Shown here: positions 17,010-25,862 of the stretch, in pieces | How the letters are laid out: each line of letters starts with the position of its first letter | How positions within the stretch are numbered: position 1 is the first letter of the stretch | DNA from: an uncultured Shimia sp. | Lineage (GTDB): Bacteria > Pseudomonadota > Alphaproteobacteria > Rhodobacterales > Rhodobacteraceae | NCBI RefSeq assembly: GCF_913054185.1 | Contig: NZ_CAJXIV010000011.1 | Location: 1 to 63,873, forward strand | DNA: 63,873 bases | Direction: 5' to 3' | The notes under the pieces: generated by a model | Seen by the model: only the letters and a program-made list of their open reading frames with translations | Told to the model about the DNA's origin: nothing | The model's database searches: none | Translations under genes and position numbers: made by a program

Positions 17010-17633
17010 ATGACGGACACTGTGGCGATCCTGAAAAAGGGGCGCAAGTTTGCACAGGTGGTGGCCAGCGCACGGGCGTTGTTCATGTCCCATGGCTTTG
17101 AAAGCGTGAGCATGGATGTGATCGCGCAGAAGGCCGGGGTCTCTAAGGCGACGTTGTATAATTACTTTCCTGACAAACGCATGTTGTTTGCAGAGGTGGC
17201 GCGGCGGGAGTGCATTTTACAGGCAGAAGGGCTTGAGGCACAGGTGGACCTTGAGCGGCCTGTGCCAGAGGTGCTGGGCATTGTGGGTCGTGGACTGATG
17301 GAGATCATCCTGTCTGACTTTGGCCGCAATATGTTTCGGGTCTGTGTGTCTGAGGGTGAGCGGTTTCCGGATATTGGGCGGCAGTTTTACGAAACCGGCC
17401 CGGGGATTTTGAAAACCCGCCTGATTGAGTTTTTCTACATGGCGGAAGAGCGCGGCGAATTGCAAGTTGATGATTTTGGCCTCGCGGCGGATCAGTTTGC
17501 TGAGTTGTGCAAAGCCGGGCTGTTTTTGCGACAGGTGACCGGGGTGCAAACTGATTTTGCGCAGGGCGAGATTGATTATGTCGTGGATGGCGCGGTGGAG
17601 ATGTTCATGGCGCGCTATGGGGCGCGGCAATAG
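17010..17633 (+). CDS. TetR/AcrR family transcriptional regulator
   Basis: A 207-residue regulator. The N-terminal helix-turn-helix runs over about residues 14-60, with MDVIAQKAGVSKATLYNYFPDKRMLFAEV. A TetR C-terminal ligand domain of the AefR type follows. The start at 17010 (MTDTVAILKKGRK) gives the standard length; the ribosome site is weak. It is divergent from mbfA and upstream of a DUF3604 gene. The ligand and target are unknown. Confidence 0.9.
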   Translation: MTDTVAILKKGRKFAQVVASARALFMSHGFESVSMDVIAQKAGVSKATLYNYFPDKRMLFAEVARRECILQAEGLEAQVDLERPVPEVLGIVGRGLMEIILSDFGRNMFRVCVSEGERFPDIGRQFYETGPGILKTRLIEFFYMAEERGELQVDDFGLAADQFAELCKAGLFLRQVTGVQTDFAQGEIDYVVDGAVEMFMARYGARQ

Positions 17634-17801
17634 CAATCTGAGCTGACGCCACCGGTCTGAGAAGGCCGTTTCAAGTATAAGTTGATAGATTTGGGCGGCA
17701 GCTGTGTTAGGCTACCGCCAATTGACTTGCGCGTATGGCGTGAATTTATGGCCCTGCGCGTCCCAAAATACCTTTGCTTAGATTGTTGCTTGGAGGATGC
17801 C

Positions 17802-19727
17802 ATGCCTAAGGCTCTTTGGAACTCACGTAAGACACGCTATTTTTTAGCCGCCCTTTCTGTGACGGGTTTGACGCTTTCAACCAGCGTCGTCGCCCAAGAA
17901 TATAGCACCAAAAAAGAAGACACCGAGGTGGTGCTCGCGCCGGATGGGTATTCACCCTACGCGGGCCGGAATTTCCCGCAGGTGCCGCTTTGGGGGGATA
18001 GCCATTTGCACACGATGGTGTCTGTGGATGCGGGCACCATGACGCGGTTGTCACAAGAAGATGCCTTCCGCTTTGCGCGCGGCGAGGAGGTGACCACCAC
18101 CCACGGACTGCGGGCGAAGCTGTCGCGGCCCTTGGACTGGTTGGTGGTGTCAGACCACGCGGAGATGTACGGGCTGATGCCGCAGCTTTTGGGAGGGGAT
18201 GCAGAAATCTTGTCCACACCCAAAGGCAAGGAGTGGTATGAAAAGCTAACGGCCGGGGACCCTCAGGTCACTTTTGACACCGCGATGGAGATTGTGGCCT
18301 CGCTGTCCGGGGATGTGCCGCCAATTGATAATCCTAAGGCAATAAAACACGCATGGGAGAATTACACGGCGCTGGCAGACAGGTTCAATGAACCTGGCGT
18401 GTTTTCGGCGATCATCGGTTATGAGTACACCACCGAAGGTGCCAACAACCTGCACCGAAATGTGCTGTTCCGGGATGACAGCGTGCGGGCCAATCAGACT
18501 CGGCCGTTTTCTCAGTTTGATAGCAAGAACCCTGAAGACCTGTGGGCTTCCCTGGCGGAGTATGAAGCCCGAACGGGCGGCGAGGTCTTGGCAATTGCGC
18601 ACAACGGCAACCTGTCCAATGGGCGGATGTTTTCGATGAACGCCTGGGATGGGTCCGAGCTGACAAAAGAGATTGCCGAGATGCGGGCGCGGTTTGAGCC
18701 GATTTACGAGCCGACACAGATCAAAGGGGACGGTGAGGCGCATCCGTTCCTAAGCCCGGACGATGAGTTTGCGGATTTTGATACCTGGGATGCGTCTAAT
18801 CTGAACGGCACCGAGGTCAAAACGCCGGAGATGCTGGCCGCAGAATATGCGCGAGAGGCACTCAAACGTGGCTTGAAAATTGAGCAAGAGTTGGGCGTGA
18901 ACCCGTTTAAGTTTGGCATGGTGGGGGCGACTGATTCCCATACCGGCATGGCCACGGCGCAGGAGGACAACTTCTTTGGCAAACACTCCGGGGTGGAGCC
19001 AGAGCCGGAGCGGTGGAAGCATATTGTGATTGAGGCACCGGACCCTGACTTGTCGATTTACGGCTGGAAACAGGCGGCAGGGGGCCTTGGCGCGGTTTGG
19101 GCGCGGGAGAACACGCGGGCGGCGATTTTTGACGCGATGATGCGCAAAGAGACCTATGCCACCACCGGATCGCGTATGATGGTGCGGTTCTTTGGCGGGT
19201 ATAATTTCACGGACGAAGATGCGTTGAGCCGCCTGCCTGCGGATGCGGGCTATGCCAAAGGGGTGCCAATGGGCGGTAATTTGGCGATGACCGAGGATGG
19301 CAAGGCGCCGACCTTTTTGTTTGCGGCGCTGAAAGACCCGTTGTCGGGCAATCTGGATCGGATTCAGATTGTGAAAGGTTGGCTGGACTCGGCCGGAGAG
19401 ACCCAGGAGCAGATTTATGATGTGGCTTGGTCCGGAGAGCGGGAGATAGGAACGGACGGAAAGCTGCCGGACGTGGGCAATACGGTGGATGTGGCCAATG
19501 CGACCTGGACCAACAGTATTGGCGCGGCGGAGCTGATTGGGACCTGGCAAGACCCGGATTTTGAGGCCAGTCAGTCAGCGTTTTACTACGCGCGGGTGAT
19601 TGAAATCCCAACGCCGCGCTGGACCGCCTATGAGGCCAAGCGCTTTGGGGTGGAAATGGGTGCTGAGGTGCCGATGATCACCACGGAGCGGGCATATACG
19701 TCGCCAATCTGGTACACACCGGGGTAG
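17802..19727 (+). CDS. Exported DUF3604 domain protein
   Basis: A 641-residue protein. Residues 1-30 are a signal peptide (YFLAALSVTGLTLSTSVVAQ). The rest is a DUF3604 domain, a PHP-like metal-dependent fold: LWGDSHLHTMVSVDAG near 67-81, WLVVSDHAEMYGL near 114-126, GAIIGYEYTT-type and AIAHNGN motifs, and GATDSHTG around 380. The reaction is not established for the family; a periplasmic metallohydrolase is the best guess. TGGAGG lies six bases before ATG 17802. It converges on the AAA ATPase gene with only four bases between stops. Confidence 0.85.
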   Translation: MPKALWNSRKTRYFLAALSVTGLTLSTSVVAQEYSTKKEDTEVVLAPDGYSPYAGRNFPQVPLWGDSHLHTMVSVDAGTMTRLSQEDAFRFARGEEVTTTHGLRAKLSRPLDWLVVSDHAEMYGLMPQLLGGDAEILSTPKGKEWYEKLTAGDPQVTFDTAMEIVASLSGDVPPIDNPKAIKHAWENYTALADRFNEPGVFSAIIGYEYTTEGANNLHRNVLFRDDSVRANQTRPFSQFDSKNPEDLWASLAEYEARTGGEVLAIAHNGNLSNGRMFSMNAWDGSELTKEIAEMRARFEPIYEPTQIKGDGEAHPFLSPDDEFADFDTWDASNLNGTEVKTPEMLAAEYAREALKRGLKIEQELGVNPFKFGMVGATDSHTGMATAQEDNFFGKHSGVEPEPERWKHIVIEAPDPDLSIYGWKQAAGGLGAVWARENTRAAIFDAMMRKETYATTGSRMMVRFFGGYNFTDEDALSRLPADAGYAKGVPMGGNLAMTEDGKAPTFLFAALKDPLSGNLDRIQIVKGWLDSAGETQEQIYDVAWSGEREIGTDGKLPDVGNTVDVANATWTNSIGAAELIGTWQDPDFEASQSAFYYARVIEIPTPRWTAYEAKRFGVEMGAEVPMITTERAYTSPIWYTPG

Positions 19728-19731
19728 GAGC

Positions 19732-20844
19732 CTATTCTCCGCGCAGGGCCTGAGCCAGATCGGCGTTTTCCAGCACGTAGTTGCCAAAGCTGGGGCGCCA
19801 GACAAGTCCGCGGTCGCGCAGCACATCGAGGGCTTTTTGCACGCCGCCTTTGGAGTAGGGCTTGCGGTCTGGACCTGCGAGGGCCTGGCGGGTGGCGTCG
19901 GTGTAGGGCGAGAACTGGATGCCTTCGACGGCCATTTTGCGCAATACGGCCTGTTGTAATTTGGTGAGCGTGCCGATTTCGGCAAGCAGGGCTTCACGCA
20001 TCTGGTGTTTTTTGCGCAAAGCAATGGCGCGTAGGGCGGCGTCGCCTGCGGTGGGCTCCAGGATCAGATCCCGCAGACAATCGTTGAGGATTTCCGGGCG
20101 GCGACCGAGTTCGTCAAACACGGCCTCCACAGTGGCGGCGGTGAGTTGGGCCTCAGGTGCGAGCCGGGCATTGATGCGGTGTGTCAGTGCAGTGCTGTAG
20201 CTGCTGCTCAGCGTGGGAAAGTCACGTACGCGGGCGCCAAAGAACGGGGCTTGCTGGTCGTGGATCAGCGCGGCGAGCTTGTCGCGGTGGGAGCCGGTCA
20301 TCACCAGATAGAGATGATTGGGCAGGCCGGATTGGTTCACCGCGTCGCGGGCGGCTTTGAGGGCGAACATGGCGTTTTTGCCGGCCTCGGTGGCGAGGCT
20401 TTGCTGGGCTTCGTCGATGATCAGCACCACGTCTTTTTGCGTGGCTTCACACAGCAGCAGGAGCGCATCGGGAATGGTGCCTTCCCACTGGCCAGCGGAC
20501 TTCAAGTTCACGCTGAAGCCCAGCGCGCCGACGGAGGTGAATGGCACGTTGCGGTGTAATTTGGCGATCAGGCTGTCGTTGTCTTTGAGCGCATTGGCGA
20601 GGCAGGCAGTGATCAGCTTGGCCGGATCAGAGCTGCGGTCGGCCCAGAGATCGACGTAGAGCACGCATTTGCCTTGCTGCTCCAAAAGCGGTGCAAGGTC
20701 ACGACGCAGGAAAGTGCTTTTGCCGGTGCGGCGCGGGGCGGCAAGGAACAGCCCAGCGCTCTCACCCACCAGAGGATCGGGATTGAGCAGGCTGGCGACC
20801 TGTTCGGCCTCAAACGGGCGCGGGATGTGGTGGTCTGTGGGCAT
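19732..20844 (-). CDS. AAA/STAND-type ATP-binding protein
   Basis: A 370-residue P-loop ATPase. Walker A APRRTGKST is at residues 36-44 and Walker B VVLIIDEAQ at about 139-147. A sensor-like TGSHRDKLAALI follows near 195, and a winged-helix region with AVLRKMAVEG lies at the C-terminus. It resembles the archaeal-type ATPase/ORC-like STAND proteins. Its cellular role is unknown. It lies 98 bp downstream of the NYN-LOTUS gene in the same direction, with a long inverted repeat in between. Confidence 0.7.
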   Translation of the reverse strand: MPTDHHIPRPFEAEQVASLLNPDPLVGESAGLFLAAPRRTGKSTFLRRDLAPLLEQQGKCVLYVDLWADRSSDPAKLITACLANALKDNDSLIAKLHRNVPFTSVGALGFSVNLKSAGQWEGTIPDALLLLCEATQKDVVLIIDEAQQSLATEAGKNAMFALKAARDAVNQSGLPNHLYLVMTGSHRDKLAALIHDQQAPFFGARVRDFPTLSSSYSTALTHRINARLAPEAQLTAATVEAVFDELGRRPEILNDCLRDLILEPTAGDAALRAIALRKKHQMREALLAEIGTLTKLQQAVLRKMAVEGIQFSPYTDATRQALAGPDRKPYSKGGVQKALDVLRDRGLVWRPSFGNYVLENADLAQALRGE

Positions 20845-20871
20845 GGGTATCCTGCGGTAATTTTAGCAGTG

Positions 20872-20910
20872 GTAGGGTAATCTAATTAGGAGTACTTTGG
20901 AATACCCTAC
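20872..20910 (-). promoter_or_regulatory. Inverted repeat upstream of the AAA ATPase gene
   Basis: GTAGGGTA (20872-20879) and TACCCTAC (20903-20910) are exact complements, 23 bp apart, centres 31 bp apart. It lies between the NYN gene end and the AAA start codon. Candidate operator; a weak hairpin is the alternative. Confidence 0.45.
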
Positions 20911-20942
20911 GAAGAACAGGATTTAAGGCGACGCGGAAAGCG

Positions 20943-21674
20943 CTAGCTTTTCTTGGTGGCGAGGGCGACTTCTATGTGGTTGCCATTGCCGCTGGTTTTT
21001 CGGGTTTTGAATTGCGAGAGATTTTTTACAAGGTCACTGAGTTTCGGTTGCCCATACGTGCGCGTGTCAAAATCCGAATGGGCTTCGGCGATCTTGTGGC
21101 CGATCGCACCAAGTGCAAACCACTCCCCGTCTTGATCGAGCTTGTCCATGGCGGCGCGGATCAAGGGCGCCGCCTCATTGGTTGGGCGCTTGCTCGAGGT
21201 GGTGGCTGCCCCGGTGGTTGGTTTCTGTTCTGGTTCAACGATGTTCTCGATCAAGATGAAACGATTGCAGACGTTGCGCAGGCTTTCTGGGGTTTTCTGT
21301 TCTCCGATTCCAAACACGCTTAACCCTTGTTCGCGGATGCGGCTGGCGAGCGCGGTAAAGTCACTGTCTGAGCTGACCAGGACAAAACCGTCAAACCGGC
21401 CAGAGTGCAGGATGTCCATGGCGTCGATCACCAGACCAATGTCCGAGGCGTTTTTGCCCTTGGTGTTGGCGGATTCCTGATGTGCAACGAGGCCAAGGGT
21501 ACGCACCGGATCCAGCCAGCTTTGCAAGGCGGGGGAGGCCCAGTCGCCATAGACTCGGCGTAGGGCTGGCTCTCCTAACACAGTGATTTCTTTAAGAATG
21601 GCGGAGGCGTGCTTGGCGGGGATGTTGTCAGCATCAATCAGGACGGCCAGCAATGGGCGGGTACGGTTGGGCAT
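20943..21674 (-). CDS. NYN-LOTUS (LabA-like) protein
   Basis: A 243-residue two-domain protein. Residues 8-145 are a NYN/PIN-like nuclease domain of the LabA type, with acidic residues in LAVLIDADNIP, ASDIGLVIDAMDIL and VLVSSDSDFTAL. Residues 165-235 form an OST-HTH/LOTUS RNA-binding domain (APLIRAAMDKL to KLSDLVKNL). It is predicted to be a cytosolic RNA-binding ribonuclease. Residues D14, D16, D86 and D105-108 keep the expected acidic cluster. The gene is flanked by frmA upstream and an ATPase gene downstream. Confidence 0.87.
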   Translation of the reverse strand: MPNRTRPLLAVLIDADNIPAKHASAILKEITVLGEPALRRVYGDWASPALQSWLDPVRTLGLVAHQESANTKGKNASDIGLVIDAMDILHSGRFDGFVLVSSDSDFTALASRIREQGLSVFGIGEQKTPESLRNVCNRFILIENIVEPEQKPTTGAATTSSKRPTNEAAPLIRAAMDKLDQDGEWFALGAIGHKIAEAHSDFDTRTYGQPKLSDLVKNLSQFKTRKTSGNGNHIEVALATKKS

Positions 21675-21697
21675 AGGTTTAAAATCAATCTATAAAC

Positions 21698-21724
21698 AAA
21701 AAGGCGCGCCACGGGGGCGCGCCT
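21698..21724 (-). terminator. Terminator of frmA
   Basis: On the minus strand: AGGCGCGCC, loop CCCGT, GGCGCGCCT, then a run of five T (AAAAA at 21698-21702 on the plus strand). A 9-bp GC stem 28 bp after the frmA stop codon. Confidence 0.85.
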
Positions 21725-21752
21725 GGCTATTTCAAAGATGGCCCTTACGGGA

Positions 21753-22889
21753 TCAAAACTCAACCACTGCGCGAATGGATTTTCCTGCGTGCATCAGATC
21801 AAAGCCGTGGTTGATCTCATCAAGGCTGAGCTTGTGGGTGATCATCGAGTCGATCTCGATCTTGCCGTCCATGTACCAATCGACAAACTTGGGTACGTCG
21901 GTGCGGCCTTTGGCGCCGCCAAAAGCGGTGCCTTTCCAGACACGACCGGTCACAAGTTGGAAGGGACGGGTGGAGATTTCGGCACCAGCCGGGGCCACGC
22001 CGATGATCACAGAGACACCCCATCCTCGGTGGGAGCATTCCAGCGCGTCGCGCATGACCTGCACGTTGCCGGTGGCGTCAAAGGAATAGTCCACGCCGCC
22101 AAACTGGTCTTTCTCAGTCTTGGTGATCTCGACAATGGCGTCGACCACGGACTGGTCGCCCAGCTTGGACGGGTTCACAAAGTCGGTCATGCCAAATTTC
22201 TTGGCCATCTCCGCTTTGTCGTCATTGAGATCCACACCGATGATGGTGTCCGCGCCAGCCATGCGCAGGCCTTGGATCACGTTGAGGCCAATGCCGCCGA
22301 GACCAAAGACCGCCGCAGAAGAGCCGATCTCCACGCCGGCGGTGTTGATCACTGCGCCGATGCCGGTGGTCACGCCGCAGCCGATGTAGCAGATTTTGTC
22401 AAACGGCGCGTCGTCGCGCACCTTGGCGAGCGCAATTTCCGGCATCACGGTGTGATTGGCGAAGGTCGAGCAGCCCATGTAGTGGTAGATCGGCGTGCCA
22501 TCGAGCATGGAAAAACGCGTGGTGCCGTCTGGCATCAGGCCCTGACCCTGGGTGCCACGGATGGCGGTGCAGAGGTTGGTTTTGCCTGACAGGCAGGAAT
22601 GACACTCGCGGCATTCCGGCGTGTAGAGCGGGATCACATGATCGCCGGGTTTCAGCGTGGTGACGCCTTCGCCGACTTCCATAACGATGCCTGCGCCCTC
22701 GTGGCCCAGGATCGATGGGAACAGCCCTTCGGGGTCCGCCCCGGAGCGGGTGAACTCATCTGTGTGACACAGGCCTGTGGCCTTGATTTCAATAAGAACC
22801 TCGCCGGCCTTGGGGCCTTCCAGGTTCACGTCCATGATTTCGAGTGGTTTGCCGGCTTCCAAAGCGACGGCGGCACGGGTGCGCATCAT
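21753..22889 (-). CDS. frmA: S-(hydroxymethyl)glutathione dehydrogenase (class III alcohol dehydrogenase)
   Basis: A 378-residue zinc- and NAD-dependent enzyme that oxidises the formaldehyde-glutathione adduct to S-formylglutathione. Motifs are [14 protein letters not shown] (catalytic zinc), [15 protein letters not shown], the structural-zinc cluster [15 protein letters not shown] and the NAD site [17 protein letters not shown] lies nine bases before ATG 22889; the ATG at 22886 is equally possible. Its product is the substrate of fghA, here about 8 kb away. A terminator follows. Formaldehyde could come from methylated compounds common in seawater. Confidence 0.95.
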   Translation of the reverse strand: MMRTRAAVALEAGKPLEIMDVNLEGPKAGEVLIEIKATGLCHTDEFTRSGADPEGLFPSILGHEGAGIVMEVGEGVTTLKPGDHVIPLYTPECRECHSCLSGKTNLCTAIRGTQGQGLMPDGTTRFSMLDGTPIYHYMGCSTFANHTVMPEIALAKVRDDAPFDKICYIGCGVTTGIGAVINTAGVEIGSSAAVFGLGGIGLNVIQGLRMAGADTIIGVDLNDDKAEMAKKFGMTDFVNPSKLGDQSVVDAIVEITKTEKDQFGGVDYSFDATGNVQVMRDALECSHRGWGVSVIIGVAPAGAEISTRPFQLVTGRVWKGTAFGGAKGRTDVPKFVDWYMDGKIEIDSMITHKLSLDEINHGFDLMHAGKSIRAVVEF

Positions 22890-23030
22890 TTTGCCTATCC
22901 TCCCTGTTTGCAGTGAAGCGTGGTTGAAAGATCTGGTCTTTGCAACCTTATTGGAGGTGTAGCAAGGCCCTGTCCGTATTGCACGGCAGGGGCGAAGCAA
23001 ATTTAAGTGTTTGCGACAAGGAGTGAGATT

Positions 23031-23312
23031 ATGCGGTTTGTGGTTTTTGCAGCAGCTGGCTTTGTAGGCCTGGCAGCGTTGACAGCATGCAAGGGGGAAG
23101 ACGTGGCGGAGGCAAAAGGCAGCACCACCTGTGATCCGGCGACGTTTGAGTTCCTCGTTGGTCAGAATAAAAGTGCGCTGGACGGCGTGACTGTGCCGGA
23201 GATGGTGCGGGTGATGGCGGAAAATTCGCCAGCCACCATGGATTTCCATGAGAACCGGCTGAACGTTGTGCATGATGCAGACGGCAAGATTTTGCAGGTC
23301 AGCTGCGGGTGA
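23031..23312 (+). CDS. I78 family peptidase inhibitor lipoprotein
   Basis: A 93-residue protein. Residues 1-20 are a lipoprotein signal with lipobox LTAC, so Cys20 should be lipidated. Residues 32-93 match the I78 inhibitor family: [17 protein letters not shown], then [22 protein letters not shown]. Members inhibit elastase-like and other serine peptidases by inserting into their active sites. CAAGGAGTGAG precedes the ATG. It is probably a small periplasmic inhibitor. No cognate peptidase is adjacent. Confidence 0.88.
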   Translation: MRFVVFAAAGFVGLAALTACKGEDVAEAKGSTTCDPATFEFLVGQNKSALDGVTVPEMVRVMAENSPATMDFHENRLNVVHDADGKILQVSCG

Positions 23313-23325
23313 TGACATGACAGGG

Positions 23326-23348
23326 TGGCCCTCTTCTAAGGAGGGCCA
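23326..23348. terminator. Hairpin between I78 and cytochrome c' genes
   Basis: TGGCCCTC (23326-23333), seven-base loop, GAGGGCCA (23341-23348). It lies between two convergent genes and probably serves both, though T runs are weak. Confidence 0.65.
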
Positions 23349-23357
23349 TCGCCGTCT

Positions 23358-23795
23358 TTAGTCCTTCTTTAGGCGGTAGTTTTTGTGGCAGGCCTTGCAG
23401 GCAAGGCCAACGCCACCAAGGGTGCTGGCCAGCGCCGCACGGTCTTTGAAATCCAGCGCAATAGCGGCTTTGGTCAAGTCGTCAGACTTGGCGCTGAAGT
23501 GAGCCCAATCTTCCCAAATTGTGGGCAGGGCTTCGGATTTTGGGTCCGTGGCCGGGTTTTCAAACAGCGCGTTGATTTTGCCGGATTGTATCACAATGGT
23601 GTCGCGCGCCATGCGGGCTTTGGCCTGATGCAGGGGGATTTCCTGTTTGGCCATGCTGATCAGCGTTTTGAAGGCGGCGCCAATTTTCTCCATTGCCATC
23701 ATGCGGGCCATGACCTCTGGGTCTTTTACGCCGTTGTGGGCGTGGGCCGAGGTGGTGATCAACACAGCTGCAGCAATCAGGATGTGGCGGCGCAT
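23358..23795 (-). CDS. Cytochrome c' (c-556-type)
   Basis: A 145-residue protein with a cleavable signal peptide (MRRHILIAAAVLITTSAHA) and a C-terminal heme motif CKACH at about 134-138, preceded by a four-helix bundle. This is the standard layout of periplasmic cytochrome c'. Members bind NO or act as electron carriers. It stands alone, convergent with the I78 gene and divergent from imuB. Confidence 0.92.
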   Translation of the reverse strand: MRRHILIAAAVLITTSAHAHNGVKDPEVMARMMAMEKIGAAFKTLISMAKQEIPLHQAKARMARDTIVIQSGKINALFENPATDPKSEALPTIWEDWAHFSAKSDDLTKAAIALDFKDRAALASTLGGVGLACKACHKNYRLKKD

Positions 23796-23863
23796 TTTGG
23801 CTCCTTTGGTTGGCTGCTCCTATGCAGCCCATGGCAGGGGTGGGAATCAAGTGGAAAATATGA

Positions 23864-23878
23864 GAACATAAGGTGAAC
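23864..23878 (+). promoter_or_regulatory. LexA (SOS) box upstream of imuB
   Basis: GAAC (23864-23867), seven bases, GAAC (23875-23878). This is the reverse complement of the GTTC-N7-GTTC direct repeat recognised by LexA in Rhodobacter and other alphaproteobacteria. It ends 31 bp before the imuB start codon. Confidence 0.8.
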
Positions 23879-23909
23879 AAACATCACGATTCTGTTCAGT
23901 CTGCTGCCT

Positions 23910-25568
23910 ATGCCAAACCGTCGTATTCTTTCCCTGTGGTTCCCGCGATTGGGGGCCGAGCGCCTAATCCGAATGGAGCGGGGCACCTTTGATGCGCCTT
24001 TGGCGGTGCTCCGGGACACCGGGCAGATGCAGGTGATTTGCTCCCTGTCAGAGCAGGCGGAGCGGGAAGGGCTCACGTTGGGGCAGCCATTGCGGGATGC
24101 GCAGGCGATGTGTCCACATCTGATCACGCGGCTTCGGAATGTGCAGGCGGAGCAGGGCTTTGTGAAGGTGCTGACGCGCTGGGCCGGGAAGTATTCGCCT
24201 TGGGTGGCGGCCACGGAAGAAGATGCGTTGGTGCTGGATGTGACCGGCAGCACACATCTGTTTGGCGGCGAAGAAGGCGTGCTGACCCAAGTGGGAGAGG
24301 ATTGTGAGGATCTGCAGCTGACGGTGCGGGCTGGATTGGCGGACACATTGGGGGCGGCCTGGGCGTTGGCGCGGTTTGGGGCGCAGCCGGGGCTGGCCCA
24401 TCGCAGCGGAGATGACATTGATCAGGAGGCCCCGGCCACGCGGTCGCGGGCGGCGAAGCGGCGCCATTGGACACGTGGGGGCACGGCGCCGCCTGCGGTC
24501 AGTGGCACAGCGGATGTGGGGCGGATTGCCTTGCCGGGGCAGGCACGGGAAGCTTTGGCGCCCTTGCCGGTGGCGGCGTTGCGGCTGGAGGGCGACACGC
24601 AGGCGGAATTGGCGCGGCTGGGGCTGCGGCGGATTGGGGATCTGACCGGGCAGCCGCGGGCTGGAGTGGCGCGCCGCTTTGGCAAAGGCTTGGTGCTGCG
24701 GCTGGATCAGGCGCTGGGCGCGGTGCCGGAACCGGTGAACCCCGCGCCGCCGGAGACGTTTTACGCGGTGCGCATGAGCTTGCCGGACCCAATTGGGCTG
24801 GAAGAGGATGTGGCGGCAGCGGTGGACAAGGTGCTGGGGCCGCTGTGTGAACGGCTGAAGAAGAAGTCCAAAGGCCTCCGCGTGGTGCGCTTGCAGGTGT
24901 TTCGCACCGATCAAACCATGCAAAGCGTGGAGGTGGGGCTGGCACGGGCGACGGATGATCCGGAGCGGGTGCGGCCTTTGCTGCGGATGAAGCTGACCGA
25001 CATCGATGCGGGGTTTGGCATTGATATGCTGCGGCTGGAAGCGGTGCGGGTGGAGACCTTACATTTGCGCCACACGGCGGGGCATCTGGAGGCGCGGCAG
25101 GCAGCAGATAAGCGGCTGAGCCAAGGCCAAGCGCTGGAGGATTTGATTGGCCGCATTGGCGCGCGGGTGGGGCTGGAGCAAATCACGCGGCGGCATCCGG
25201 CCTCCAGCCACATTCCGGAGAAAACCGCGCAGGTGTTGCATGCGGCCTGGTCCGAACCCTGGGAGCAGGCCTGGCCGGAGGGGGTGTTGAAACGGCCATT
25301 GCTGTTGTGGCGGCCGGAGCCGGTGCATGCGCCGGAGGTGCCGCGCTTGCCCGAGGTGTTTCGGTGGCGGGGACGGGATTTGGCTGTGGCAGACGCGCGC
25401 GGGCCGGAGCGGATTGCACCGGAATGGTGGCTGGATGAGCCGGAGTGGCGCAGTGGGGTGCGTGATTACTGGCGGGTGACCTGCAAAAACGGTGAGCGGC
25501 TGTGGCTGTACTTTGCCCATGGCGGGCAGATGTCGGCGGGCTGGTTTTGTCAGGGCAGCTTTGCGTGA
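23910..25568 (+). CDS. imuB: ImuB, Y-family polymerase-like mutagenesis protein
   Basis: A 552-residue inactive Y-family polymerase homologue. The N-terminus RILSLWFPRLGAERL replaces the catalytic DxD strand of true polymerases, and DALVLDVTGSTHLFGG is the palm segment; a helix-hairpin-helix region (LARLGLRRIGDLTGQPR) and a little-finger domain follow. In alphaproteobacteria ImuB links the beta clamp, ImuA and DnaE2 in SOS mutagenesis. A LexA box lies upstream. Unusually, no imuA precedes it and no dnaE2 follows within the window. The coding strand is very G-rich. Confidence 0.87.
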   Translation: MPNRRILSLWFPRLGAERLIRMERGTFDAPLAVLRDTGQMQVICSLSEQAEREGLTLGQPLRDAQAMCPHLITRLRNVQAEQGFVKVLTRWAGKYSPWVAATEEDALVLDVTGSTHLFGGEEGVLTQVGEDCEDLQLTVRAGLADTLGAAWALARFGAQPGLAHRSGDDIDQEAPATRSRAAKRRHWTRGGTAPPAVSGTADVGRIALPGQAREALAPLPVAALRLEGDTQAELARLGLRRIGDLTGQPRAGVARRFGKGLVLRLDQALGAVPEPVNPAPPETFYAVRMSLPDPIGLEEDVAAAVDKVLGPLCERLKKKSKGLRVVRLQVFRTDQTMQSVEVGLARATDDPERVRPLLRMKLTDIDAGFGIDMLRLEAVRVETLHLRHTAGHLEARQAADKRLSQGQALEDLIGRIGARVGLEQITRRHPASSHIPEKTAQVLHAAWSEPWEQAWPEGVLKRPLLLWRPEPVHAPEVPRLPEVFRWRGRDLAVADARGPERIAPEWWLDEPEWRSGVRDYWRVTCKNGERLWLYFAHGGQMSAGWFCQGSFA

Positions 25569-25597
25569 GGGATCGGACAAAGCCGGAGTGCCCCAAA

Positions 25598-25627
25598 AAT
25601 AAAACCGCCCCAGAGGGCGGCTTTATT
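25598..25627. terminator. Bidirectional-type terminator after imuB
   Basis: AATAAAACCGCCC (25598-25610), loop CAGA, GGGCGGCTTTATT (25615-25627). Thirteen positions pair with one A-C mismatch. T-rich on the plus strand. Confidence 0.85.
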
Positions 25628-25639
25628 GGGTCTTAAGAA

Positions 25640-25835
25640 AAGTGCCCTCCGGCGGAGCAGACTGGGTGGGGGCAATAGTGCCGCGCCGCCGGAGGTAGCG
25701 TTTCGTTTCGCTATGAAGCCAAGATGCCGGTCAGTTGCGGCAACAAAAGGAAGGCACCGCGGCCTTTTCCGGAAGAATCTGTGGCCGGAATGGGGCATGG
25801 TTAATAGGCGTGTGATGTTCAGCAGGCTTGATTTT
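25640..25835. repeat. Structured intergenic segment, possible dispersed element
   Basis: Between imuB and the DUF2794 gene lie 294 bp without a convincing gene. CCTCCGGCGG (25646-25655) and CCGCCGGAGG (25686-25695) form a 10-bp inverted repeat; TAGCG/CGCTA (25696-25700 and 25709-25713) forms a second hairpin. Both strands carry open frames with protein-like but low-complexity content. It may be a REP-like or decayed element. I cannot confirm other copies. Confidence 0.35.
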
Positions 25836-25862
25836 GACGGCAATTGACGCAAGGCTAAGGGC

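Noticed and set aside
24048..24923. Minus-strand open frame inside imuB
   Set aside because: imuB is extremely G-rich on its coding strand, which removes stop codons from other frames; the product is Arg/Pro/His-rich without motifs.
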